Shown here in pieces: positions 22,182-30,881 of a DNA stretch of 64,000 bases. Every line of letters begins with the position of its first letter. The stretch's first letter is position 1. Position numbers and translations under genes: made by a program. Below the pieces are notes generated by a model. That model was not told the origin of the DNA and searched no databases. It worked only from the letters and a program-made list of their open reading frames with translations. Source of the DNA: Gammaproteobacteria bacterium (GTDB taxonomy: Bacteria; Pseudomonadota; Gammaproteobacteria; SZUA-229); contig JASBSR010000015.1 in the NCBI GenBank assembly GCA_030148865.1, positions 1-64,000 of the forward strand, read 5' to 3'.

Positions 22182-22727
22182 ATGAAAATTATACAACTGT
22201 TAGCGGTATCTGTCCTCGCCATTAGTTCTACAGTGGTGGGTGCGACGGTATGGATACCAGATATCAATACTTCAACTGGCGACTATCAGGCAATATCATT
22301 TGTGAGTTTTGGTGTTTCTTCTGCCAAATACGATCTGGTGTTATTCGATGCGGGCAGTATGGCGGCAATCGAGCCGTCGATGACAAGCCTGACTCTCGCT
22401 GATCTAAGTGGAATCGTTGAAATCTCAGCCAATGCGGTTTCGCCGCCTTATCTGGCGACTTATGGTTCAGATATCGCCACCCTGGGTGCAAGCGCCATGT
22501 TTGAGCTAGCCCTATATAACGCCACTGCTGATGCATTTACGTTTGTCAGTGATTACAAAGCTATTATTCCAGGTAACTGGTACTCAATATCGTTTGGTGA
22601 TATTGCAGGCGAAATCATGGGTGTGGATCTGGCGCCCGTTCCTGTCCCGGCGACGGTCTGGTTGTTAGGCTCGGGTCTGATTGGTCTGGTCGCGGTGGCG
22701 CGTCGTCGAACCGATGCTGTGACCTAG
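22182..22727 (+). CDS. VPLPA/PEP-CTERM sorted protein 2
   Basis: A 181-residue secreted protein with signal peptide (LLAVSVLAISSTVVGA) and a C-terminal VPVPATVWLLGSGLIGL helix plus ARRR. Unlike its paralogues it carries five extra residues (TDAVT) after the arginines. The mature N-terminus (TVWIPD) and the YDLVLFDAGS segment match the other two copies. The second of two adjacent ATGs has the better spacing to GGAG at 22171. A structural or matrix role after exosortase processing is inferred; no enzyme motif is visible. Confidence 0.88.
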   Translation: MKIIQLLAVSVLAISSTVVGATVWIPDINTSTGDYQAISFVSFGVSSAKYDLVLFDAGSMAAIEPSMTSLTLADLSGIVEISANAVSPPYLATYGSDIATLGASAMFELALYNATADAFTFVSDYKAIIPGNWYSISFGDIAGEIMGVDLAPVPVPATVWLLGSGLIGLVAVARRRTDAVT

Positions 22728-23437
22728 ATGCTAGATGTCGGCAGCATTGCTGCACAGATTTGGCGAAGAAGGTGTTGATTACACCTCGGGATCGAATGTC
22801 AGCATGATGCCATGCTTGCGTCGTTTTTTTGTGTAGATCGTTTTAGAGTCGGTCGAACAGGTGTTTTCTGCGGGTGTGCGGGGACAAAAGTCATTTTATG
22901 TGGGCCGTTCTAAAACGGCCTGTGGCGCCCTGCGTCCAGATAACCGCGTCGCTGGAGTTTACGTTTGGCCCTCATTTTGTGGATAAAGTTGATGGTATGG
23001 TTATTTAGTTGTGCGATATTAAGTCGGTAATATTTACATTGTTATAAATTAATTAACCATATGTTTTTATTGGTTATTACCGAGTTTTACGGGATATTTT
23101 TGTGGTTTTCTCTAATACTATGTCGAAATCATGTCTGATGAAATTCAGATAACATATTGATTATTGGTGCTCATGACACCTGATACACAATCTTAGTGCT
23201 TGATATTGTCGGATAAATATACAGTTTTTTCGGCCCAATTTTTCCTGTTTTGGTGTGTTATTGATAACTTACTGAAAATATTAAGTATTTATTATTTGTG
23301 GGGTATTGGCACAATATTTGTACCAGGGTATGTGAAATTCCTATGTGGATAAAGCAAGTGCCCGAAGATTCAAGGACGTCGGTGGTTTATTGGAGCCTCC
23401 GATTTATCATATGGTTTTTAACAAAGGTACATAAATG
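22728..23437. other. 710-base AT-rich gap upstream of PEP-CTERM gene 3
   Basis: No gene is supported. Visible items are a 6-base AGCATG/CATGCT hairpin at 22801 followed by a T run, a perfect GGCCGTT/AACGGCC hairpin near 22903-22920, a long AT-rich segment, and a sigma-54-type promoter at 23307. Confidence 0.6.
23307..23322 (+). promoter_or_regulatory. sigma-54 promoter of PEP-CTERM gene 3
   Basis: TGGCAC-AATAT-TTGTA matches the -24/-12 pattern and is nearly the same as the promoter of gene 1 (20015). The start codon is about 115 bases downstream, the same distance as in gene 2. Confidence 0.65.
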
Positions 23438-23989
23438 ATGAAAATTTTTCACTTCTTGACTATTACAGCTCTGGGTATGTACTCGGTTGCAGCCAGTGCC
23501 GCAACCGTGTGGTTGCCCACGAATCTGGATACAGACATACTTCAGTTCGATTTCTACGGCGTGAGCACCAATGGGGGCGATCTGGCGCTATTTGATGAGG
23601 CCGATTTTGCCGGCACAGCATTGACGATTGGCAGCACTGGTGGTCAGGTGACATTCACTGCCAGTGGTGCTGACTGGACGGCAACGTTTTATGACAGCAC
23701 CAATACTGCCGGCGGTTCTATCACGCTGTCAGGCGATAAAAAATTCACCCTCGGCATGTCCTGGGATGCTGGCACAACCTGGTACGCAGATTCATCCTAC
23801 GTGCCAACTGGTGGCTCCCCGGATACTTACGAAATTACTTTCACCGGTAACAAGCCGCCTGGTTATGATTTCCCTATCCAGGGCAAGACCATCGCAGTTG
23901 ATGTGCAGCCGGTGCCTGTTCCAGCAGCGGTGTGGCTGTTTGGTACCGGCCTGATAGGTCTGGTAGGCGTTGCCCGTCGTCGCACTTAA
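23438..23989 (+). CDS. VPLPA/PEP-CTERM sorted protein 3
   Basis: A 183-residue secreted protein. The signal peptide (FLTITALGMYSVAASAA) is followed by TVWLP and LALFDEADF, the paralogue signature, then a Gly/Thr-rich beta-type body and a C-terminal VPVPAAVWLFGTGLIGL helix ending ARRRT. Start codons at 23435 and 23438 are both possible. It is followed by a strong terminator, so it is a single-gene unit. Function is unknown; export and exosortase processing are inferred from the tail. Confidence 0.9.
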   Translation: MKIFHFLTITALGMYSVAASAATVWLPTNLDTDILQFDFYGVSTNGGDLALFDEADFAGTALTIGSTGGQVTFTASGADWTATFYDSTNTAGGSITLSGDKKFTLGMSWDAGTTWYADSSYVPTGGSPDTYEITFTGNKPPGYDFPIQGKTIAVDVQPVPVPAAVWLFGTGLIGLVGVARRRT

Positions 23990-24004
23990 ACTCGCGGCAC
24001 ACTG

Positions 24005-24036
24005 AAAAAAGCGGCAGCTTCGGCTGCCGTTTTTTT
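24005..24036 (+). terminator. intrinsic terminator after PEP-CTERM gene 3
   Basis: CGGCAGC-TTCG-GCTGCCG stem followed by seven T, 16 bases after the stop. The preceding A run makes it possibly bidirectional with the convergent DUF3187 gene. Confidence 0.9.
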
Positions 24037-24059
24037 GTCTCCAGAAACTGCCCGGTTTT

Positions 24060-25058
24060 TTAACAGCCTGCCAGTTGGCCGGCAGGCCGACCTGCGGATC
24101 GGCGGTAACTGAGGCCAAAACTGACATCGGCGGTGCTACCGGGTTTTATGTCTTCACTGATAGAGAGGCTTAAACTTGAACACTCATCCAGGCGTAGATC
24201 GCCGCCGAATACCAGCTGATAACTATTGCCCAGAATCGTGAGCACAGAATCAGGATAGATGCGGGTGTGTGCATTGAGTTGAAGCTGTAGCGCGATGTTG
24301 GGATGTGCCTGCCATTCGAGCCCGGTCTGTGCTGACCAGATGCGGTTTGCGACCGCGGCGCCATTTAAGTTTGAAGTTCCCGGCAGTGTGACTGCGATCC
24401 CGGCATCGAGCACCCAGTCAGTATCCAGCTGATGCTGGCTCGCGAGCTGCAGAATCATATCGCTGCGGCCGTTGCTGGTCAGGGCCGCCTGATCGCCGGT
24501 CGGTAAATCCAGCGACAGCCAGATACTGATCGCCTGGGTTGCCGTGCTGGCGAGCTGCCTGCCGATGCCGAGCTGAATATCCGCGAGGGAATTGCTCGCT
24601 GTGTTGATATCAACCACCGTCGTCGACCCGGTCCGGTAGTAGAGGCGATATGCATTGTCCGGGTAGCTCGCGCGGTAGCCATTGGGCAGACCGAAGGCCT
24701 GGTGCCAGTTTTCGATGGCATTGTCCAGAAAGCCACCACCGTAGCTGATCAGCGGGATATCCAGTGTCAGTGCCCAGTCATCGCTCAGGCCATAGCGCAG
24801 GCGAGTGAGCAATTCGTGGGCTTCATAATCCAGCAGGATCGCTTCGTTGGCGCTGCTTTCCGGGTTCAGGCTGTTGCTCAGCGCCAGGGTCAGCGACCAG
24901 TCGAAGGCGCGCGCCGCCGGTAGTCGTGCGTCCGCTGGCATGGGCAGCCCCTGTATTAATGCCAGCGGATTCTGGTCGCGAACCTTGAAAGGTTCGGCGC
25001 TCGCACTCGTGGAAAAAATCGACAGGCACAAAAAAGCCCCAGAGACTTTGCGATCCAT
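24060..25058 (-). CDS. DUF3187-family outer-membrane-like protein
   Basis: A 332-residue protein with a signal peptide (SGAFLCLSIFSTSASA) and alternating beta-strand sequence typical of a barrel, with SLDLPTGD and FGLPNGYRASYPD segments found in DUF3187 proteins. Function is unknown; a surface or transport role is only inferred. The chosen ATG at 25058 has no clear ribosome site and lies inside the loop of an intrinsic-terminator-like hairpin belonging to the upstream cytochrome c gene, so its expression may depend on read-through or an internal promoter. Confidence 0.75.
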   Translation of the reverse strand: MDRKVSGAFLCLSIFSTSASAEPFKVRDQNPLALIQGLPMPADARLPAARAFDWSLTLALSNSLNPESSANEAILLDYEAHELLTRLRYGLSDDWALTLDIPLISYGGGFLDNAIENWHQAFGLPNGYRASYPDNAYRLYYRTGSTTVVDINTASNSLADIQLGIGRQLASTATQAISIWLSLDLPTGDQAALTSNGRSDMILQLASQHQLDTDWVLDAGIAVTLPGTSNLNGAAVANRIWSAQTGLEWQAHPNIALQLQLNAHTRIYPDSVLTILGNSYQLVFGGDLRLDECSSLSLSISEDIKPGSTADVSFGLSYRRSAGRPAGQLAGC

Positions 25059-25068
25059 GGGGCTTTTT
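25030..25068 (-). terminator. terminator hairpin enclosing the DUF3187 start codon
   Basis: On the minus strand AAAAAGCCCC pairs with GGGGCTTTTT around an 18-base loop that begins with the DUF3187 ATG. It lies 18 bases after the cytochrome c stop and ends in six T. The A/T flanks make it potentially bidirectional. Confidence 0.7.
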
Positions 25069-25085
25069 ATAAACAAGCCGGGGGC

Positions 25086-25394
25086 TTATTTCTGGCTGGA
25101 GAAGTACGCCGCCAGATTGGCCATGTCGGCATCGCTAAGCGCAGCAACCATGGCGTTCATGGTAGGGTCTTTGCGTGAACCGTCTTTGAAAGCTTTCAGT
25201 TGTTTTACCAGATAGGCTTCTTTCTGGCCGGCCAGATTCGGGTAGGTAGGGACAACACTGTGACCGGTGGCACCGTGACAGCCTGCGCAGGTCGCAGATT
25301 TGGCTTTGCCGGCAGCGGCATCAGCGGCCTGAGCAACATTGGCGGCAGCCACCAGAACAATGGCAGACAGTACGGTTACAACTTGACGTTTCAT
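25086..25394 (-). CDS. periplasmic monoheme cytochrome c (class I)
   Basis: A 102-residue cytochrome with a signal peptide ([19 protein letters not shown]), one heme-binding CAGCH motif and a downstream methionine in [11 protein letters not shown] as likely axial ligand. Size and the [12 protein letters not shown] segment fit the cytochrome c553/c4-half type. It would carry electrons in the periplasm, for example in a respiratory or thiosulfate-oxidising chain; the partner is not in the window. It is followed by the terminator hairpin overlapping DUF3187. Confidence 0.92.
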   Translation of the reverse strand: MKRQVVTVLSAIVLVAAANVAQAADAAAGKAKSATCAGCHGATGHSVVPTYPNLAGQKEAYLVKQLKAFKDGSRKDPTMNAMVAALSDADMANLAAYFSSQK

Positions 25395-25553
25395 CTTGTA
25401 GTTCTCCTGTAAGGATGTGTATTTAAAGTTTTTAAATATACGTTAAAAATCATACGCTTATATACAAATTCGGCGCGGTGAATAATGAATTAGCGGCGAA
25501 TGCTACCGTAAATCATGGTTTTGACATATACGCCAATGGGGTAGGTCTCTGGC

Positions 25554-26012
25554 TTAAATTAGGTAGCGTCCGGCACTGGCGATGGTTATGACACTCAGGC
25601 CAATGATCAGGTTCAGTCCGATCAGGGTGCGAATTTGCGCCAGTCGTCGTCCGCCTTCGGCATAATCTTCAATCACGAGCGCGTGGCGCAGACGACGATA
25701 GGGGGCAAAAAACACGTGCAGATAAATCATCACCATGACGATGCCCATGCCGTGCATGAGATGGATGTGCAGACCGACGCCGCCAAAGCCGCCGAAATAA
25801 GCAAACACCATCGTGTAACCGGTGGCCAGTAATATAAACATGCCGAGCCAGACCCAGAGAAAAAAGCGTTTAAAAGTTTGCACCCAGAGCTGCAGACGTA
25901 AAGGCGGTTCCAGCACCTGAGCCGCAGCCGGGCGCAGTGCCATATAAGCGAAAAACATACCGCCGACCCAGATAACAGCGGCGAGAAGGTGCAGAGCGAT
26001 GCTGACAGCCAT
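25554..26012 (-). CDS. CopD-like integral membrane protein
   Basis: A 152-residue protein with four hydrophobic helices (LHLLAAVIWVGGMFFAYMAL, a WLGMFILLATGYTMVFAYF segment, a His-containing HIHLMHGMGIVMVMIYLHVF, and a C-terminal helix). The conserved histidines and the HLLAAVIWVGGM start fit the CopD/DUF-type copper or heme-related family. Role uncertain. It is divergent from rpe. Confidence 0.75.
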   Translation of the reverse strand: MAVSIALHLLAAVIWVGGMFFAYMALRPAAAQVLEPPLRLQLWVQTFKRFFLWVWLGMFILLATGYTMVFAYFGGFGGVGLHIHLMHGMGIVMVMIYLHVFFAPYRRLRHALVIEDYAEGGRRLAQIRTLIGLNLIIGLSVITIASAGRYLI

Positions 26013-26136
26013 GAAATTTCCAGAGTGATGACAGGTGAATCGCGGATCTTAGTCGCACCCGAGGGGATATGCAAAGCCGCGCGCTTTGATGGTAAAGTGT
26101 GCCGCTTTTCAGGCCTTAGCCCACGAGGAATAAGAC

Positions 26137-26826
26137 ATGGCAGATTTTCAGATAGCACCCTCCATTTTGTCGGCGGATTTTGCCAGGCTGGGTGAAGAGG
26201 TTGATAACGTACTCAAATCCGGTGCCGATATCGTGCACTTTGATGTCATGGACAATCATTATGTGCCGAATTTAACGATTGGTCCGCTGGTCTGCGAAGC
26301 CCTGCGCAAGCATGGTGTGACTGCGCCGATCGATGCCCATCTGATGGTGAAACCAGTGGATCGCATTATCCCGGATTTTGCCAGGGCGGGAGCCACCTAT
26401 ATTACTTTTCATCCCGAGGCCAGCGATCACATCGACCGCAGCCTGCAACTGGTGCGCGAGTGCGGCTGTAAATCGGGACTGGTGTTCAATCCGGCGACCC
26501 CGCTGAGCTATCTCGACTATGTCATGGACAAGGTCGACATGATTTTACTGATGTCGGTGAACCCCGGGTTTGGCGGTCAGTCGTTCATTCCGTCGACACT
26601 GGATAAACTGCGCCAGGCGCGCAAAATGATCGATGACTCTGGTCTCAAGATTCGTCTCGAAGTCGACGGCGGTGTCAAGGTTGATAACATTCGTGAAATC
26701 GCCGGCGCCGGCGCCGATACCTTTGTTGCCGGTTCCGCGATTTTTGGAGCTGCTGCAAAATCTGATGCCAATGACTACGACACTGTGGTCGGAAAAATGC
26801 GCGCCGAACTGGCAAAAGTCGACTAG
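26137..26826 (+). CDS. rpe: ribulose-phosphate 3-epimerase
   Basis: A 229-residue TIM-barrel epimerase. Metal and catalytic residues are visible in [28 protein letters not shown] and VDGGV. It interconverts ribulose-5-phosphate and xylulose-5-phosphate, serving the pentose phosphate pathway and RuBP regeneration in the Calvin cycle. It is followed 10 bases later by gph, and the rpe-gph-trpE order matches other gammaproteobacteria such as Pseudomonas. Confidence 0.97.
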   Translation: MADFQIAPSILSADFARLGEEVDNVLKSGADIVHFDVMDNHYVPNLTIGPLVCEALRKHGVTAPIDAHLMVKPVDRIIPDFARAGATYITFHPEASDHIDRSLQLVRECGCKSGLVFNPATPLSYLDYVMDKVDMILLMSVNPGFGGQSFIPSTLDKLRQARKMIDDSGLKIRLEVDGGVKVDNIREIAGAGADTFVAGSAIFGAAAKSDANDYDTVVGKMRAELAKVD

Positions 26827-26836
26827 GGAAGCAGGC

Positions 26837-27541
26837 ATGGCTACAGAAAACGCAGCACAAAATGTTGCGCTAATTGCGCGCCCAGAAATGGTGCTGATCG
26901 ATGTTGACGGCACCCTGGTCGATAGCGTGCCCGATCTTGCCTACTGTGTAGACGAAATGCTGAAACAGCTGGGCCTGCCGGTGCGTGGTGAACAACGTGT
27001 ACGGCACTGGGTGGGCAATGGCGTCGAGCGTCTGGTACAGCGTGCGCTGATCAATCAGCTCGATGGTATGCCGGAGGATGATCTTTATCGGCGTGCACTG
27101 CCGATTTTTCGCGAACTTTACAGCGCGAACACTTCGAAGCGCAGCAGTCTGTACGAAGGTGTTAGTGAAGCGCTGGAATTTCTCCAGACCACCGGTGTGA
27201 AAACTGGCTGCGTCACCAACAAGGCCAGCGAATTCACGCTGCCGATTTTGCGCGATCTTGGCATTGCGGATTATTTCGAGCTGGTGATCTGTGGTGACAT
27301 GGTCGAAAAGAAAAAACCCGACCCGATGCCGTTGTTGCAGGCCGCCGAGCAACTCGGTGTTAAGCCCGGGCATTCACTGATGTTGGGTGATTCGATGAGC
27401 GACGTAAAAGCGGCGCGCGCTGCCGGTTTTGGCATTATCTGTATGTCCTACGGCTACAATCACGGCGAAGATATCCGCAGTTATAATCCTGACGCGGTGA
27501 TCGATTCGATGGCCGAGATTAAGCAGTTGATTTCATGGTAG
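26837..27541 (+). CDS. gph: phosphoglycolate phosphatase
   Basis: A 234-residue HAD-superfamily hydrolase with the nucleophile motif IDVDGTLVDS, the TNKAS motif and the acidic LGDSMSDVKAA loop. It dephosphorylates 2-phosphoglycolate, the product of RuBisCO oxygenation, which makes it directly useful in this autotroph. The start at 26837 is chosen from family length; a long upstream extension would overlap rpe. It probably shares a transcript with rpe. Confidence 0.94.
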   Translation: MATENAAQNVALIARPEMVLIDVDGTLVDSVPDLAYCVDEMLKQLGLPVRGEQRVRHWVGNGVERLVQRALINQLDGMPEDDLYRRALPIFRELYSANTSKRSSLYEGVSEALEFLQTTGVKTGCVTNKASEFTLPILRDLGIADYFELVICGDMVEKKKPDPMPLLQAAEQLGVKPGHSLMLGDSMSDVKAARAAGFGIICMSYGYNHGEDIRSYNPDAVIDSMAEIKQLISW

Positions 27542-27604
27542 ACAGGCCTGGTAGGCAGCGATCTCACGCGACGACAGGATTCATTTCGGCTACACTGGAA
27601 CACT

Positions 27605-27661
27605 ATGAACACGTTTTCCAGGCAGCAGGTTAGAGCAGTGAATCTCGCATGGCGATGGTGA
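27605..27661 (+). CDS. trpL: candidate trp leader peptide
   Basis: An 18-codon ORF ending Ala-Trp-Arg-Trp-stop, two Trp codons within its last three, lies 58 bases upstream of trpE. A weak GGA ribosome site precedes the ATG. The last codons sit in a hairpin (AATCTC/GAGATT, 27641-27665), and a second GC-rich hairpin follows at 27672-27692. This is the layout of a transcription-attenuation leader in which ribosome stalling at Trp codons controls operon read-through. It is too short for standard gene calling. Confidence 0.65.
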   Translation: MNTFSRQQVRAVNLAWRW

Positions 27662-27671
27662 GATTGAGTAA

Positions 27672-27698
27672 GCGCGCATTGCTAATGCGCGTATTGTT
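27672..27698 (+). promoter_or_regulatory. candidate trp attenuator hairpin
   Basis: CGCGCATT-GCT-AATGCGCG forms an 8-base perfect stem (plus a G-T pair) 10 bases after the leader peptide stop, followed by ATTGTTG rather than a clean T run. It would be the terminator or, given the poor T run, a pausing structure upstream of trpE. Confidence 0.55.
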
Positions 27699-27719
27699 GC
27701 CCTGACACTGGAAAACGCC

Positions 27720-29228
27720 ATGAGCCCCAAAGCCCCAAAGCCGACAGCACAAACAGAGACTCCACAACCACTGCGCAAACGTGTGGCTATGGTGCGTGAA
27801 GTCCTCGCCGATCTCGATACCCCGCTGAGCACCTACCTCAAGCTCGCCAATGCACCGTATTCCTATTTGTTTGAATCGGTGCACGGTGGTGAAAAATGGG
27901 GTCGTTATTCGATCATCGGTCTGCCCTGTCGCGAACGCCTGAAAGTATTTAACCGCAACATCATCATCGAAAAAGATGACGAAGTGGTTGAGCGTTTGCA
28001 GGTTGATGACCCACTCGAATTTATCAGCGAATTTCAGGCGCGCTATCAGGTGCAGGAACACGATGGTCTGCCCAGATTCACCGGTGGCCTGGTCGGTTAT
28101 TTTGGATACGAGACGATACGGTATATCGAACCACGTCTCGATAGTGACAATAAGCCTGATCCTTTAGGTACGCCCGATATTCTATTAATGGTGTCGGAAG
28201 AAGTTGTGGTCTTCGACAATCTTTCCGGCCAGCTCTATATTATTGTGCACGTCGCTGCCGACGATGATAAAGCTGCGGCTGCCGGCGAAAAACGCTTACA
28301 GACAATCGAGCACAAACTACGTAACAAAGTCATCGAACCGCCCGCGCACGAAATCCAGCGCGTCAAAGAATCGGACTTTGTCTCCGGCTTTACTGAGGAT
28401 GGTTATAAAGCCGCTGTTGCCAGGGCACGCGAATATATTATCGATGGCGATGTCATGCAGGTGGTGCTGTCGCAACGGCTGACGGTTCCTTTTAGTGCAC
28501 GACCATTAGAGCTCTATCGCGCGCTGCGCAACCTCAATCCGTCACCGTATATGTATTATCTCGATCTCGGGGATCATCATGTGGTGGGTTCATCACCGGA
28601 AATTCTGGTGCGTCTGGAAGACAATCAGGTGACCGTGCGCCCAATTGCTGGCACCCGTCCGCGTGGCAAGGATGAAGCTACAGATCGCGCGCTGGAAACA
28701 GAACTACTCGCCGACCCGAAAGAACTGGCCGAGCATTTAATGCTGATCGACCTCGGTCGTAATGATGCTGGTCGTGTCAGTGAAATCGGCAGTGTCAAGC
28801 TCACCGAAAAAATGCTGGTCGAACGTTATTCGCATGTCATGCATATTGTGTCCAATGTGATCGGTGAATTAAAACCCGGACAGAATGCGATGGACGTGTT
28901 GCGCGCTACCTTTCCGGCAGGCACTGTGAGCGGTGCGCCCAAAATTCGTGCCATGGAAATCATCAACCAACTGGAACCGGTGAAGCGCGGGATTTATTCC
29001 GGCGCGGTGGGGTATTTATCGTGGAATGGCAACATGGACACCGCGATCGCGATTCGTACTGCTGTGATCAAAGATGGCCGGCTCTCAATCCAGGCCGGTG
29101 CCGGGGTTGTCTACGATTCAGTTCCACAGAACGAATGGGACGAAACCATGAACAAGGGGCGTGCCATTTTTCGCGCGGTCAGTAAGGCCGAGGCCGGGCT
29201 CGATAATCCCTTGCAGGAACACCGATGA
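27720..29228 (+). CDS. trpE: anthranilate synthase component I
   Basis: A 502-residue chorismate-utilising enzyme. The N-terminal domain has the regulatory [15 protein letters not shown] stretch associated with Trp feedback binding; the C-terminal catalytic domain has [31 protein letters not shown] and [18 protein letters not shown]. It converts chorismate and ammonia to anthranilate with TrpG. It is preceded by a candidate Trp-rich leader. Its stop overlaps the start of the TIGR03790 gene by four bases, so that gene is in the trp operon. Confidence 0.97.
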   Translation: MSPKAPKPTAQTETPQPLRKRVAMVREVLADLDTPLSTYLKLANAPYSYLFESVHGGEKWGRYSIIGLPCRERLKVFNRNIIIEKDDEVVERLQVDDPLEFISEFQARYQVQEHDGLPRFTGGLVGYFGYETIRYIEPRLDSDNKPDPLGTPDILLMVSEEVVVFDNLSGQLYIIVHVAADDDKAAAAGEKRLQTIEHKLRNKVIEPPAHEIQRVKESDFVSGFTEDGYKAAVARAREYIIDGDVMQVVLSQRLTVPFSARPLELYRALRNLNPSPYMYYLDLGDHHVVGSSPEILVRLEDNQVTVRPIAGTRPRGKDEATDRALETELLADPKELAEHLMLIDLGRNDAGRVSEIGSVKLTEKMLVERYSHVMHIVSNVIGELKPGQNAMDVLRATFPAGTVSGAPKIRAMEIINQLEPVKRGIYSGAVGYLSWNGNMDTAIAIRTAVIKDGRLSIQAGAGVVYDSVPQNEWDETMNKGRAIFRAVSKAEAGLDNPLQEHR

Positions 29229-30244
29229 AAGCCGGTGCTGTCGTCATCCTGCTCGGCTGGGCTCTGAGCCAGAATGTGTTTGCCGTTGGCGCAAACCAGC
29301 TCGCCGTGGTCTACAACAAAGCCGACCCGGAGAGCCGTGCACTCGCTGTTTATTATCAGCAGCAACGCCATATTCCGCAAAAAAACATGATCGCGATAGA
29401 GTTGCCACTGGGGCAGGCGAGCATCAATCGCCGGGAATTTGCCCGCGTTTACGCCGAAGTGCAGGCAGCCACGCCCGCAGTGGTTGAGTTTTATGCACTG
29501 GCCTGGAGCAAACCCTATCGTGCTGCCTGCATGTCGATCACCAGTGCTTTTGCGTTTGGTTTTGATACAAAATATTGTGCCCAGGGCTGTGCGGCGACAG
29601 CACCCAGTGAGTATTTTAATAGCGACAGCCAGCATCCGTATGCCGATTTTAAAATTCGCCCGGCGATGTTGCTTGCCGGTGGTTCGCTGCAACAGGTGAA
29701 AGTGACAATCGACCGCGGCGTGCGTGCTGATTATAGTTTGCCGAAGGCGACAGCATATTTATTGAGTACCAGTGACCGTGCGCGCAACGCACGTGCTTTT
29801 ATTTATCCGGAAGTGGTGGTGCAGCTTGGTAATCGCCTGCCCGTGCAGATACTTAAATTAGATACGCTAAAAAATAAACCTGATGTGATGTTCTACTTTA
29901 CGGGCCTGAAATCGGTCGATGAAATCACCAGCAATACTTTTGTTGCAGGCGCGATTGCTGATCATCTGACGTCCACGGGCGGTAACTTATTCGGCGGCAG
30001 TCAGATGAGTATTTTGCGCTGGCTGGACGCTGGTGCGACAGCGAGTTATGGCACGGTGGTCGAACCCTGCGCGTTCCCGCAAAAATTCCCCAACCCCGGC
30101 ATTGTGATTGACCGTTATACTCGCGGTGAAAATTTAATCGAAGCCTACTGGAAAAGTGTGCAATGGCCGGGTCAGGGCGTGTTCGTCGGCGAGCCGCTGG
30201 CAGCACCTTACCAGCATGCTGGTAAAGTCAGGCACGAGCCATAG
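29225..30244 (+). CDS. TIGR03790-family secreted protein within the trp operon
   Basis: A 339-residue protein with a signal peptide ([18 protein letters not shown]). The N-terminal [13 protein letters not shown] and [14 protein letters not shown] segments and the central [11 protein letters not shown] and C-terminal [16 protein letters not shown] match the TIGR03790 family of uncharacterised proteins. No function is known. The ATG overlaps the trpE stop as ATGA, so translation is coupled, and trpG begins 38 bases later. It is the only gene in this operon without an obvious link to tryptophan. Confidence 0.8.
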   Translation: MKAGAVVILLGWALSQNVFAVGANQLAVVYNKADPESRALAVYYQQQRHIPQKNMIAIELPLGQASINRREFARVYAEVQAATPAVVEFYALAWSKPYRAACMSITSAFAFGFDTKYCAQGCAATAPSEYFNSDSQHPYADFKIRPAMLLAGGSLQQVKVTIDRGVRADYSLPKATAYLLSTSDRARNARAFIYPEVVVQLGNRLPVQILKLDTLKNKPDVMFYFTGLKSVDEITSNTFVAGAIADHLTSTGGNLFGGSQMSILRWLDAGATASYGTVVEPCAFPQKFPNPGIVIDRYTRGENLIEAYWKSVQWPGQGVFVGEPLAAPYQHAGKVRHEP

Positions 30245-30282
30245 GCTTAAGATAAAGTTTGAGCGCACGCTCACGAGTAACT

Positions 30283-30864
30283 ATGTTAATAATGATCGAC
30301 AACTATGATTCTTTTACCTACAACCTGGTGCAATATCTGGGTGAGCTGGGTACTGACGTACATGTGTTTCGCAATGACGAAATCAGTGTTGAAGAAATTG
30401 CCAGACAAAATCCTGAGCGCATCATGATTTCACCCGGCCCCTGTACTCCGGATGAAGCTGGCATCTCGATGGATGTCATTAAGCATTTTGCGGGCAGGCT
30501 GCCGATACTGGGCGTTTGTCTCGGTCATCAGTGCATCGGTCAGGTGTTTGGTGGTGACGTGATACACGCGCGTGAAATTATGCACGGCAAAACCTCGCAG
30601 ATACATCATCAGGGCCAGCATGTATTCACTGGTCTGAGCAATCCCTATACGGCAACACGATATCACTCTCTGGTGATTGATAAAAACACCTTGCCGGACT
30701 GCCTCGAAGTCACTGCCTGGACCGAAGCAGAAGATGGTAAGCTTGATGAAATTATGGGCGTGCGCCATAAAGAATTCGCAGTGGAAGGCGTGCAGTTTCA
30801 TCCCGAATCAATACTGACCGAGCACGGCCACGATTTGTTGAAGAATTTTTTAGAAAAAAAATAA
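30283..30864 (+). CDS. trpG: anthranilate synthase component II (glutamine amidotransferase)
   Basis: A 193-residue class I glutamine amidotransferase with [16 protein letters not shown], the oxyanion segment [12 protein letters not shown], the nucleophile [12 protein letters not shown] and the final FHPES histidine-glutamate pair. It supplies ammonia to TrpE; in some bacteria the same protein serves PabB. The ATG at 30283 matches the family N-terminus. Confidence 0.96.
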   Translation: MLIMIDNYDSFTYNLVQYLGELGTDVHVFRNDEISVEEIARQNPERIMISPGPCTPDEAGISMDVIKHFAGRLPILGVCLGHQCIGQVFGGDVIHAREIMHGKTSQIHHQGQHVFTGLSNPYTATRYHSLVIDKNTLPDCLEVTAWTEAEDGKLDEIMGVRHKEFAVEGVQFHPESILTEHGHDLLKNFLEKK

Positions 30865-30881
30865 GAGAGCCAACAATACCC

